Below, piece by piece: positions 18,869 to 27,129 of a DNA stretch of 64,000 bases. The stretch is from Gardnerella massiliensis. Its GTDB lineage: Bacteria > Actinomycetota > Actinomycetes > Actinomycetales > Bifidobacteriaceae. Positions within the stretch are counted from its first letter, which is position 1. The number at the start of each line of letters is the position of its first letter. Location of the stretch: contig NZ_LRTV01000001.1 in NCBI RefSeq assembly GCF_003408845.1, positions 547,484 through 611,483 on the forward strand, given 5' to 3'. Below the pieces are notes generated by a model, which made no database searches, was not told the DNA's origin, and was given only the letters and a program-made list of their open reading frames with translations. The position numbers were made by a program, and so were the translations under genes.

Positions 18869-19479
18869 TTTTGTCAAACTCACCTATCAATACTGATAAC
18901 TCCACTACTGGTAATTCCGCTCATACTGTAGCTGTTTTAGCTGTTCAGGGAGCTTTTCTTGAGCATCGCTTGATGCTGGAAAAGCTTGGCGCGCGGGTTA
19001 TAGAGCTTCGCCAGGCGCGCGATTTGGAGCAGTCTTTTGACCGACTAGTGCTGCCTGGTGGCGAGAGCACAGTGCAGGCTAAGCTTCTTCGCGAGCAAAA
19101 TATGCTCGAGCCTTTGCGCGAGAGGATTGCTGGCGGCATGCCGGTTCTTGGCACTTGCGCCGGCTTGATTTTGCTTGCAAAGAACGTGGAAGGTAACGAG
19201 GTTAACGGCTTCGGCACGCTGGATGTGACGGTTAAGCGCAACGCTTACGGCCGCCAGCTTGGCAGCTTCCACTGCGAGGCTGATTTTGGCGATCTTGGCA
19301 AGGTGCCTATGACGTTTATTCGCGCGCCTTATATTGCGGAAGTCGGCTCTAACGCTGAGGTGCTTGCAACTGTTGACGGTCACGTGGTGGCCGCGCGCCA
19401 AGGCAACCAAATCGGCACGTCCTTCCACCCGGAGCTTGACGACGATACGCGAATTCACCGGCTTTTCCTGGATTTGTAA
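18865..19479 (+). CDS. pdxT: Pyridoxal 5'-phosphate synthase glutaminase subunit PdxT
   Basis: It hydrolyses glutamine and channels ammonia to PdxS. 204 residues. The class I amidotransferase triad is visible: Cys in [11 protein letters not shown] and the His-x-Glu in [21 protein letters not shown] is the family's substrate loop. The start is a GTG whose last two bases overlap the pdxS TGA, indicating translational coupling. About 20 Ser/Thr/Asn-rich residues precede the conserved [10 protein letters not shown], longer than in most homologues. Confidence 0.96.
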   Translation: MILSNSPINTDNSTTGNSAHTVAVLAVQGAFLEHRLMLEKLGARVIELRQARDLEQSFDRLVLPGGESTVQAKLLREQNMLEPLRERIAGGMPVLGTCAGLILLAKNVEGNEVNGFGTLDVTVKRNAYGRQLGSFHCEADFGDLGKVPMTFIRAPYIAEVGSNAEVLATVDGHVVAARQGNQIGTSFHPELDDDTRIHRLFLDL

Positions 19480-19496
19480 ATTGGATTTATAACTCC

Positions 19497-19614
19497 GGCA
19501 AATGTTCCATAAAAGGCCAAAACAGCAACAAACGCCGGGAATTTTCCGGCAAATGTTCCATAAAAAGGCCAAAATAGCAACATTTGCCGGAGAAAAAACT
19601 CCCGCAAATGTTCC
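19497..19614. repeat. Family D repeats downstream of pdxT (AAATGTTCC type)
   Basis: CCGGCAAATGTTCC recurs at 51- and 55-bp intervals (AAATGTTCC at 19500, 19551 and 19606), with GGCCAAAA-CAGCAA-CGCCGG between. The third unit forms a long hairpin: AACATTTGCCGGAG, five A, CTCCCGCAAATGTT. The same family forms an array upstream of proS (46345-46552), and a single inverted copy occurs at 32552-32584. Confidence 0.85.
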
Positions 19615-19651
19615 AAAAAACGGTAAGCTCGCACGAGTTTACCGTTTTTCG
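19615..19651 (+). terminator. Terminator downstream of pdxST
   Basis: AAACGGTAA-CTC pairs with GAG-TTACCGTTT around a GCAC loop and is followed by a T run (to 19649). It lies about 140 bases past the pdxT stop, between the family D repeats and array B. Confidence 0.7.
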
Positions 19652-19840
19652 TTACTCGCGCAGTTTGCGTACTGCGTTAGTAACGTATAATCCCGTTTTT
19701 TCGTTACTCGCGCAGTCTGCGTACTGCGTTAGTAACGTATAATCCCGTTTTTTCGTTACTCGCGCAGTCTGCGTACTGCGTTAGTAACGTATAATCCCGT
19801 TTTTTCGTTACTCGCGCAGTCACTCATCTGCACCAGTGTC
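19651..19840. repeat. Hairpin array B: four units at 52-bp period
   Basis: Units start at 19651, 19703, 19755 and 19807. Each has GTTACTCGCGCAG, a loop, CTGCGTTAGTAAC, then GTATAATCCCGTTTTTTC; the fourth is degenerate. The architecture, period and inner core (CTCGCGCAG/CTGCGTTAG) equal those of array A, but the outer arms are GTTACT/AGTAAC instead of GACACT/AGTGTC. The two arrays also share diverged 3' flanks (CTGCRCCAGTGTC...AGATTGC). Confidence 0.9.
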
Positions 19841-19892
19841 CGAAGATTGCCAACCAGAGACAATAACGCAGAACGCAATCTGCAATAGCAAC

Positions 19893-19958
19893 AAAGTTTT
19901 TAACGCAGACGTCAAAAAGTCATCAAAATCTAAAAGTTTTTAACGCAGACGTCAAAAA
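19893..19958. repeat. Two 26-bp direct repeats upstream of dinJ
   Basis: AAAGTTTTTAACGCAGACGT plus CAAAAA occurs at 19893 and 19933, 40 bases apart. The repeats are about 230 bases upstream of the antitoxin start. They might be operator-like, but toxin-antitoxin operators normally lie closer to the start. The region 19960-20186 is AT-rich, with short ACTAAAT repeats near 20117 and no gene. Confidence 0.7.
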
Positions 19959-20186
19959 CTTTGAATTTTATGTAAGTTGCACAGTAAACGTAAACGCACA
20001 GCAAACGCAATACAATTGTAATACAGTGTAAAACGTTTATAGCATATTATATAACAGTGCAACACATTGTAGAATGTAATAACAAACGTATTTAACATTT
20101 ACTTAAGTGCAAAATACTAAATACTAAATACTAAGTGATACGAAAATCCGAGTACATATAACTAAAAACTAGTAAGGAAGCATATT

Positions 20187-20519
20187 ATGGCAATCAGCGC
20201 AACCGCAACCGCAACCGCAACGAAATCAAAGACTACAGCGAAAACCGCAAGCATCAACGTGCGCGTCACCAAGGAAGTTAAAGCGCAGGCAGAAGAATTA
20301 TTCGCCAGCTTCGGCATAACTCTCAGCGACGCAATCAACATGTTCTTACACAAGTCGCTTATGGTAGAAGGACTCCCATTCGACTTAAAGCAGCCAAAAT
20401 ACAATAAAGAAACAATCGCCGCGTTTAAGGAAGCAAATGATATTTTATCCGGGAAAATTCCAGCAAAACGCTATGACTCAGTATCCGAGATGATGGATGA
20501 CATTTTTAAGGAAGACTAA
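20187..20519 (+). CDS. dinJ: Antitoxin, RelB/DinJ family
   Basis: 110 residues. The ribbon-helix-helix N-terminus is recognisable as SINVRVTKEVKAQAEELFASFGITLSDAINMFLHKSLMVEGLPFDL, which is characteristic of RelB/DinJ. The C-terminal part should wrap the toxin. The first 20 residues are low complexity (alternating Ala-Thr, encoded by CAACCG repeats) ahead of the DNA-binding domain. The start has AAGGAAG. The toxin gene begins two bases after the stop. By analogy, the complex represses its own promoter. Confidence 0.9.
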   Translation: MAISATATATATKSKTTAKTASINVRVTKEVKAQAEELFASFGITLSDAINMFLHKSLMVEGLPFDLKQPKYNKETIAAFKEANDILSGKIPAKRYDSVSEMMDDIFKED

Positions 20520-20521
20520 TC

Positions 20522-20800
20522 ATGCTTACTTTAACATACACTTCACAGTTCAAAAAAGACATGAAGCGAATCAGAAAACGCGGTTATGACACTCGACTTG
20601 TTAATGCAATACTAGAAAAATTGCGCAACGAAGAGATTCTTGACGAATCGTACCAAGATCATCCTCTTAAAGGAAAATATTTAGGCTTCCGCGAATGCCA
20701 TGTAAAATCAGACTGGCTATTGATTTACATAATTAAGGAAAACGAGCTTGTTCTAACAGCATCTCGCACGGGAACGCACTCAGACGTGTTCAACGAATAA
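20522..20800 (+). CDS. yafQ: YafQ-family mRNA-interferase toxin
   Basis: This 92-residue RelE-superfamily protein is predicted to cleave mRNA on the ribosome. The hallmarks are LTYTSQFKKDMKRIRKRGYD at the N-terminus, DHPLKGKYLGFRECHVKSDWLLIYII in the centre, and TASRTGTHSDVF at the C-terminus, whose histidine corresponds to the catalytic histidine of E. coli YafQ. The active-site residues look intact. It is translationally coupled to the antitoxin (2-base gap). Confidence 0.92.
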   Translation: MLTLTYTSQFKKDMKRIRKRGYDTRLVNAILEKLRNEEILDESYQDHPLKGKYLGFRECHVKSDWLLIYIIKENELVLTASRTGTHSDVFNE

Positions 20801-20847
20801 CGCTCCGGCCACAACAAAATCCCAATAAACCACCACACAACTCTGCC

Positions 20848-20875
20848 CTGCCTTCGTCAATCGAGACGAAGGCAG
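20848..20875. terminator. Strong hairpin downstream of the toxin gene
   Basis: A perfect 11-bp stem CTGCCTTCGTC/GACGAAGGCAG with a 6-nt loop lies between the convergent toxin and LPXTG-protein genes. It has no T run, so it may be a weak or factor-assisted terminator, or part of the adjacent repeat element. Confidence 0.45.
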
Positions 20876-20878
20876 ACC

Positions 20879-20982
20879 TCGCTTGCGTTGAAAGCACCCC
20901 GTGCTTTCAACCCTTAGCAAGCTCGGCGCTCCGAATTGCCTTCGCGCGCTAAATCGCAGCGCTCAGGCAGATCGTCGCGCAA
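20879..20982. repeat. Dispersed multi-hairpin element, copy 2
   Basis: The core GCTTGCGTTGAAAGCAC and its complement are followed by the right-hand segment (CTCCGAATTGCCTTCGCGCG to CAGATCGTCGCGC) seen in the copies at 24580 and 43966. The right end overlaps the 3' end of the LPXTG-protein gene and supplies its stop codon and last codons. Confidence 0.85.
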
Positions 20983-23900
20983 ACGCCCCAGCAACAGCGA
21001 ACATTGAGAACAGTCCAATAGACAAGAACGTAAACATAACAGCCGACTGGCCGCCAGTATGCGGCAAAGGCACCGGCTTAACAAAGGTCTCCAAATAGTA
21101 CATTGTAGTGAAGAACACTAAAGGCGACTTTGGATTACTAATAGGCACAGCATCATCGCTATCGCCAAGTTCTGTCCATGTGCAAGTGTTTCCGCTCGAC
21201 TTCTTAAACATGATTTTATAAGTACTGCCCTGTTCTTCTTCAGGCGATTCAGGATCTACAGGAGCTTCCCCTCCTTCACCCTCGCCATCTCTTACAGATC
21301 GCGATTTCCTTGCGGATCGCAATTCCTTTACACGCGATTTCCCTACACGCGATTTCAACTTTGCACTACGCGGTTCAGAATCAGTATCAGTATCGGAAGG
21401 ATTATCAGTATCTTCGTTCGCTTGAGAATCATCTATAGTGCTTCGCAACTTTGATGCGAAACTATTTTTTACAATTCTGTACGCATAATCCTGCGATTTT
21501 TCATCCTGCTTCTTCTCTAACTTACTCGAATTATACAGTGCAGGAACATAGTAAGTATAAGTAGTACCACCCGAGTCTATATTGCAATCACATGTCATAT
21601 TGTCATTTTTTATATCGCCAGGCTCCATTAGCTTGGCTTTAACAGGAATGTAGTATGCAATATTTTTAAAATCATCATCGTTTGAAATTGTATCTAAAAT
21701 CGTAACATTATTAGTTACGACTATATTATTGCTGTGATAATTCTCATCGAGGGAGAATATTCCACCCGTAGCAAAATTACTTTTGATAGGATCATCATCA
21801 GGATGATCATCAAAACCTTGAGACTCCCATCCATTCGCAATCAACGTGCCTTTAAAACCACCAAACATACCATCAACAGAAACAGTAGTAGACTCAGAAT
21901 TAGTAGGTTTTGTAAAGTTCTTATTGCTGAAATCTAATATAAGACTGTCGCCACTTTCTGCTCCTGCATTGGAAAACATCGAACCAAGATCCGTAACTTT
22001 TGAAATATCCCACTTGCTTAAATCTGCAACGCCGGTAAGTTTTTTGCAATCAGAAAACATGCTAGACATATTCGTAACATTGCTAACATTCCACCCTTCT
22101 AGACCTTTAAGATTACCCAAGCGAGTACAACCACTGAACATGTTAAACATATTCGTTACACTGCCAACATTCCAGCCACTCAATGCACTTATATCAGTCA
22201 ATCCTGTTATTTTTATTATTACATCACCTTTTTTGTTTGTATGCTCAAAGTAGCAATCGGAGAACATGCTGCCCATGTTCTCAACACTGCCAACATTCCA
22301 CTTTTCTAGACCGCTAAGATTACTCAAGCTATGACAACCGCTGAACATGCCACTCATGTCCGTGACACTGCCAACATTCCAACCGCTCAAAGGTTGAAGA
22401 CTGGTTAAGCCATTACAACCGCTGAACATGCCACTCATGTCCGTGACACTGCCAACATGCCAACCGCTCAAAGGTTGAAGACTGGTTAAGCCATTACAAC
22501 CGCTGAACATGCTACTCATCTTCTCAACATTGTCAACATTCCAGCCGCTCAAAGGTTGAAGACTAGTAAGACTGCCACAACCGTCAAACATGCTGCTCAT
22601 GTTCTCAACACTGCCAACATTCCAGCCTCTCAAAGGTTGAAGACTAGTAAGAAAACTGCAGCCATAGAACATTCTAAACGTGCTAGCTAATTGGTCTGTA
22701 CTGCTCTTACCTGTTTTATTCCAATTAGATAATCCACTGATACTATTGAGCTTAGAGCAATATGCAAACATGCCATCCATTTTTTTAACGTTACTTACAT
22801 CCCAATTTCCTAAGCCTTCAGTACTTTCGATGTTGCCGCACAGCGCAAACATTACCATCATGTATTCAACGTTCTTTACATTCCACTTTTCCAAAAATTT
22901 AAGCGAACTCATACTCTTGCAATATTCGAACATACCGCTCATTGCCGAAACGCTTTTAGTATTCCATTCTTTCAAACCGTCAAAATCTTTTATCTCGGTG
23001 CAACCCTCAAACATTCTGTTCATGTTCATAACCTTGCTAACATTCCACTTACTTAGAGGTTCAACCGAAGTAATCGCCATCTCACTTGCATACCCTTCTA
23101 CTGGATTCAAAGCATCATGTTTATCTTGGTCCTTAATAACAGACGCGAACATTCCAGACATATTTCTAACATTGCCGACATTCCAGTTACTCAACGCACT
23201 TATATCAGTCAATCCTGTTACACCAGTGATCTTGCCATCATCATCGTAGATACGCCTAGCACAACCACTGAACATGCCACTCATGTTCGTAACATTGTCA
23301 ACCTTCCAATTAGCCAAACCTCTAATATCACTTAAACCAGCGCACCCCTCGAACATGCTCTCCATATTCGTAACCTTGCTCACATCCCACTCACTCAAAA
23401 AACTAAAATCAGTTAATGAGGAATCCTTAAATAGATAGGACATGTCTGTAACGTTACTTACATCAAACCTGTCGTCGTTGCCAATTCTACTAATATTTTC
23501 CCCTGAAAAAAGACCTTCCTTACCTTTTGACAAACTACCGTAGCCATACGCTTTAACACCGTCTCCAAAAACGATTTCGCCACCACCAGCAGGGAGAGAC
23601 TTAATTTTTTCACGAATAGCACCAAATGCGCCACTCTTCCCATTGGCACTGATAGCACATTTAGCTTCCCCTGATGAAGACGTAATCGTGACTTTAGTAT
23701 TATCCTCGTTAACTTTAGCCACACAAGCAGGAAGTGCTTTAACTTGTTCTAGGCTTAATTTCTCCATAGCCCCAGTGCTGCGATCTTGATCCTTAGCTTT
23801 TTTATCTTTGCCATCTTTTTTGGCATCTTTTTTGGCAGCCTTGCCATTAGCTTTGTCAGATTTGTCTTTACCCTTGTCGGCACCTTTGCCATCTTTTTTA

Positions 23901-24346
23901 GCGTCTTTGACAGATTTTGCGCCATTCCCAATAGTATCGCCAGCAGTTTTCCCGGCACCATTGCCAGAATTATTCTTATCTACAGACCCCACCCCATTAG
24001 GATTTTCACTATTCCCATTACCAACTTTATTGTCTGTTACTTTATTGTCTACATTATTATTTTTACCAGTTTCCCCCTTAACTTCCCCTTTAGTCTCTTT
24101 TTTATTATCAGTTTCGCCTTTAACAACTCCCCCTTTAGCCCCTTCATTACCGGCTCCCCCTTCACCCGACTTACTCTGACCCTTATCATTCTCAGTAACA
24201 GCAGCCAAGGCAGCAGCAAACAATGGATTCTTCGTTATGTTGGCATAAGCCACCCCAGGCAGCACGGTTACGCTTAAAATCATAGAAACTACGCATAAAA
24301 CGGCACCAATTGTCGAAAGAATACGATGCTTCCTACTCTCCTTCAT
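20963..24346 (-). CDS. BspA-like (DUF285) LPXTG-anchored surface protein
   Basis: 1127 residues from the ATG at 24346 (GAGGAAG four bases upstream). It has a signal peptide (hydrophobic core after KHRILSTIG). A long G/K/N/D-rich low-complexity region follows (to about residue 190). Then come about 15 BspA/DUF285 repeats with the signature L..W.V..V..M..MF..C, several nearly identical at DNA level (22360-22620). After these are a non-repeat region, an R/S-rich segment and the sorting signal LPHTGG with a hydrophobic segment and basic tail ARRSA. Sortase A-type anchoring is expected. BspA-like repeats in other species bind host matrix or act in adhesion; that role is an inference here. Confidence 0.88.
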   Translation of the reverse strand: MKESRKHRILSTIGAVLCVVSMILSVTVLPGVAYANITKNPLFAAALAAVTENDKGQSKSGEGGAGNEGAKGGVVKGETDNKKETKGEVKGETGKNNNVDNKVTDNKVGNGNSENPNGVGSVDKNNSGNGAGKTAGDTIGNGAKSVKDAKKDGKGADKGKDKSDKANGKAAKKDAKKDGKDKKAKDQDRSTGAMEKLSLEQVKALPACVAKVNEDNTKVTITSSSGEAKCAISANGKSGAFGAIREKIKSLPAGGGEIVFGDGVKAYGYGSLSKGKEGLFSGENISRIGNDDRFDVSNVTDMSYLFKDSSLTDFSFLSEWDVSKVTNMESMFEGCAGLSDIRGLANWKVDNVTNMSGMFSGCARRIYDDDGKITGVTGLTDISALSNWNVGNVRNMSGMFASVIKDQDKHDALNPVEGYASEMAITSVEPLSKWNVSKVMNMNRMFEGCTEIKDFDGLKEWNTKSVSAMSGMFEYCKSMSSLKFLEKWNVKNVEYMMVMFALCGNIESTEGLGNWDVSNVKKMDGMFAYCSKLNSISGLSNWNKTGKSSTDQLASTFRMFYGCSFLTSLQPLRGWNVGSVENMSSMFDGCGSLTSLQPLSGWNVDNVEKMSSMFSGCNGLTSLQPLSGWHVGSVTDMSGMFSGCNGLTSLQPLSGWNVGSVTDMSGMFSGCHSLSNLSGLEKWNVGSVENMGSMFSDCYFEHTNKKGDVIIKITGLTDISALSGWNVGSVTNMFNMFSGCTRLGNLKGLEGWNVSNVTNMSSMFSDCKKLTGVADLSKWDISKVTDLGSMFSNAGAESGDSLILDFSNKNFTKPTNSESTTVSVDGMFGGFKGTLIANGWESQGFDDHPDDDPIKSNFATGGIFSLDENYHSNNIVVTNNVTILDTISNDDDFKNIAYYIPVKAKLMEPGDIKNDNMTCDCNIDSGGTTYTYYVPALYNSSKLEKKQDEKSQDYAYRIVKNSFASKLRSTIDDSQANEDTDNPSDTDTDSEPRSAKLKSRVGKSRVKELRSARKSRSVRDGEGEGGEAPVDPESPEEEQGSTYKIMFKKSSGNTCTWTELGDSDDAVPISNPKSPLVFFTTMYYLETFVKPVPLPHTGGQSAVMFTFLSIGLFSMFAVAGAFARRSA

Positions 24347-24579
24347 CAATCTTCCTCTCATGTGAGCAAATCCCCTGCCGGCGCATAAACGATGCACAAA
24401 AAACAAGCGCGCATCAAAGAAAGTTCACCGGCGAACGCAATCTTTACACATAACTATTCACTAGTGTACGCCTAAATGCGAAAAATTGGTATAACAAAAT
24501 CGCTATAACAACCTACTGCAACAAACTTATAGTTCAAGTACATCTTAATTTCGCATAATTCAGTAGTAGGGATATTAAC

Positions 24580-24752
24580 GTGGCGGAGATTTGAGATTTT
24601 TCGCGCTGAGCGAAGGACGCTCGCGCGGATTGCGACGCGCTCGCTACTGAGCTTGCGTTGAAAGCACCCCGTGCTTTCAACTTGAGCAAGCTCACGCTCC
24701 GAGTTGCTTTCGCGCGCTACGCTCTGAGCGCGAAAGCAGGTCGTCGCGCAGA
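24580..24752. repeat. Dispersed multi-hairpin element, copy 3 (full length)
   Basis: It begins GTGGCGGAGATTTGAG, followed by CGCTGAGCGAAGGACGCTCG, then the GTTGAAAGCAC cruciform (about 24650-24693), then a second hairpin GCTTTCGCGC/GCGCGAAAGC, and ends CAGGTCGTCGCGCAGAC. It fills the gap between the BspA-like gene start and coaX. The remaining bases (24347-24579) are AT-rich, with no gene. Confidence 0.88.
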
Positions 24753-24767
24753 CAAATTCGCATTATA

Positions 24768-25535
24768 TTACCGCATATTACGCTTATAAATTTCATCCAT
24801 ACCTTTGAAAATCAAGTCAGGATCGTAAAAGTCAATCGTTTTCACATCCTTCTCAAACAATCTACCCAAACCGCCAGTAGCAATTACCTTAAACGGCTCG
24901 TTAATCTCAATCTTGAACTGCTCAATCGTGCGCTCAATTCCGCCCAAAAAACTGTAGTATAAGCCAGCTTGCATCGCAGGTCTAGTTGATTTTGCGAGAA
25001 CAGACTTCGGCCGCGCAATCTCAACTTCCGGAAGCTGAGCCGTGTTATCCCACAGTGCTGCAGCCGCAGTTCGAATGCCAGTGCAAATCAAACCGCATGT
25101 AATAGCTCCGCTTTTATCAACATAGTTGTAAGTGGTTGCAGTGCCGAAATCTATTACAAGCGCTGGCCCACCGTACTCATTAAACGCACCAACGCAATCA
25201 GCCAAGCAATCAGCTCCAAGAGAACGCGGCTCGTCAATTCGAATATTCATGCCTGTTTTAACGCCAGGGCCAACAATCATAGGATCAACATGCAAAAACT
25301 TTATAATACTCGCGCGGAATGAGTGCATAACTTTTGGCACTACTGACGCAACAATAACGTCCTCGACATCGCTCACCTTAAATCCGCTTAAATTAAGGAA
25401 TTGCGTAATCATAATTCCGTACTCGTCGGAAGTGCGGTTTGATTTAGTTGTCATGCGGTAGGTTCCCACAATGCGATTGTTTTCCAAAAAACCAAGCACA
25501 ATATTCGTGTTACCAATGTCGACTGCTAGCAACAT
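24768..25535 (-). CDS. coaX: Type III pantothenate kinase CoaX
   Basis: It phosphorylates pantothenate in the first step of coenzyme A synthesis. 255 residues, the usual length. ASKHA-fold motifs are clear: MLLAVDIGNTNIVLGF (phosphate 1), LGADCLADCVGAFNEY, and VIDFGTATTYNYVDKSG (phosphate 2), followed by GLICTGIR. Type III enzymes are typically feedback-resistant and need a monovalent cation. A 17-bp tandem repeat lies directly upstream. Confidence 0.95.
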   Translation of the reverse strand: MLLAVDIGNTNIVLGFLENNRIVGTYRMTTKSNRTSDEYGIMITQFLNLSGFKVSDVEDVIVASVVPKVMHSFRASIIKFLHVDPMIVGPGVKTGMNIRIDEPRSLGADCLADCVGAFNEYGGPALVIDFGTATTYNYVDKSGAITCGLICTGIRTAAAALWDNTAQLPEVEIARPKSVLAKSTRPAMQAGLYYSFLGGIERTIEQFKIEINEPFKVIATGGLGRLFEKDVKTIDFYDPDLIFKGMDEIYKRNMR

Positions 25536-25592
25536 AAGAACTCTCTTTCCTTAAAGTTTTTATATTCTTAAGTAATTATTTTAATATTCAAC

Positions 25593-25677
25593 TTACTTTA
25601 ATAAGTAACTTAATTTAATAAGTAACTTACTTTACTAATTAACTTACTTTAATAAGTAATCACTTTAATAATTAAGT
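25593..25677. repeat. 17-bp tandem repeat upstream of coaX
   Basis: Five copies of TTACTTTAATAAGTAAC, with divergence in some, run head to tail and abut the stop codon of the sugar-binding protein. Each unit is itself partly palindromic (TTACT...AGTAA). The array occupies the probable coaX promoter or leader. Confidence 0.85.
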
Positions 25678-27113
25678 TACCTCATAATAAAGCCCTGATT
25701 GTAGCCGTATTCTTGCAAATCCTTGCTCCACAGCTTAAGCCCGTCTTTTAAGGAAATTCTAGGGCCAGGATCGTCCGGAAGCCAAAGTTGACTTCCGTCG
25801 TCCTGTGTAATTCCAGCATCAATCATTTCTTGAACATTCAGGCGCGCGCGCGATTTTCTACTCCAATCGTACGCTTGACCAATAGTCGACCGAAAATCAC
25901 TACGCGAATACACTTCAAACGGCAAATACCGGTACCCCGTACTTACACGGTTAGCAGCCTCAGCAAATACGCGATTAAACTTTTGACCACCAAAATACGG
26001 TATGTCAATTCCGCGCGAATCACGAATAGTTGTACGATTCAAAAATGCTGAATCCCCAAGCGTCACAACATCCGCAGGAAACGCTCCACCGCTCACGCGC
26101 GTATTAATACCCTGCATGTCATGGCACACAAAATTCACGAAACGCATAGCCGCTTCCGGCTTTCGGCTTGACTGCAACACCGACAGCGCAGAACCGCCCA
26201 TTTCCGCATTGCGCTTTTCGCCGTGCAAAGTAGGAACTTGCGCAACTTTCCACAACCCTGCTGTACCAGGCACATTCTCAAGCAGCAGCGACGGCATCCA
26301 CGCTCCAGCAAATACGGACGCAATTTTGCCAGCCCCAACACCATTCTTCCAACGCTGCGTCCACGTAGTAGTGCGCGTATCAATTAAGCCTTCGTCAATC
26401 ATAGACTGCCAAAACTTAGTAAAAGCCTGAGTTCCCTTGTCGTACCCTAGTCGAACAGTCACCGTTTTGCCGTCGTGCGAAGTAATAAAAGGCTTACCTC
26501 CCGCCAACCAAATCATAGCGTTATAAAAGCTCGCATCCCCCGAATCTGCAGCAATATACACGCCAATGTCTTTCAGCTTTCGAGCGGCGTGACGATAATC
26601 TTCCCAAGTGTGTATTTGCGTTGCGTCCACGCCAGCCTGCTTAAAAACGTCGTCGTTATAAAACCAAGCCATTGGCCCAGAATCCATAGGCAAACCGTAC
26701 ACGCGCCCGCCCAATTGCACAGACGACCACGTACCAGGAGTGTAAAACGTTTGCGTACCTTGCACGCGATCCGTAATATCTAGCAACTGACCGCTAACAG
26801 CGTATTGCGGAAGCGCAAAATACTCAAGTTGCGCAACATCTGGCATACCGTAGCCGTCTTGAATAGCGCTGTTGAGATTGTTGTATCCACTAGTATCCTT
26901 GACTACTACGCGAACGTCCGGATTAAGCCGCTCAAATTGCACCGCAAGCCGCTTCATGCTTGGCTCCCACGACCACACGGTAATGCTCGTGCGAGCGTCC
27001 GCATGAGAGCAGCCTGAAGGAAGCGTTATCGCAAACACGCATAAAACTAGCAGCAGTAGCCGCTGCAAACGCTTGCCCAGCTGCAAAATTGTTGCGAACA
27101 CACGCACACGCAT
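25677..27113 (-). CDS. Extracellular solute-binding lipoprotein (SBP family 1, sugar type)
   Basis: 478 residues. A basic N-terminus and hydrophobic stretch end in the lipobox LPSGC (Cys about residue 35), so it should be lipid-anchored outside the membrane. The family-1 fold shows as TSITVWSWEPSMKRLAVQFE, NPDVRVVVKD, PDVAQLEYFALPQY and YGLPMDSGPMAWFYNDDVF. The ligand is probably a saccharide. No permease or ATPase gene is adjacent: glmS is 16 bases upstream and coaX downstream. The partners must therefore lie elsewhere. Confidence 0.87.
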   Translation of the reverse strand: MRVRVFATILQLGKRLQRLLLLVLCVFAITLPSGCSHADARTSITVWSWEPSMKRLAVQFERLNPDVRVVVKDTSGYNNLNSAIQDGYGMPDVAQLEYFALPQYAVSGQLLDITDRVQGTQTFYTPGTWSSVQLGGRVYGLPMDSGPMAWFYNDDVFKQAGVDATQIHTWEDYRHAARKLKDIGVYIAADSGDASFYNAMIWLAGGKPFITSHDGKTVTVRLGYDKGTQAFTKFWQSMIDEGLIDTRTTTWTQRWKNGVGAGKIASVFAGAWMPSLLLENVPGTAGLWKVAQVPTLHGEKRNAEMGGSALSVLQSSRKPEAAMRFVNFVCHDMQGINTRVSGGAFPADVVTLGDSAFLNRTTIRDSRGIDIPYFGGQKFNRVFAEAANRVSTGYRYLPFEVYSRSDFRSTIGQAYDWSRKSRARLNVQEMIDAGITQDDGSQLWLPDDPGPRISLKDGLKLWSKDLQEYGYNQGFIMR

Positions 27114-27129
27114 AAAACAGCCGCCCGCA

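Noticed and set aside
19497-19840. CRISPR array, because of regular repeat spacing
   Set aside because: Repeats and spacers are both conserved within the array, so there are no unique spacers, and no cas genes are in the window.
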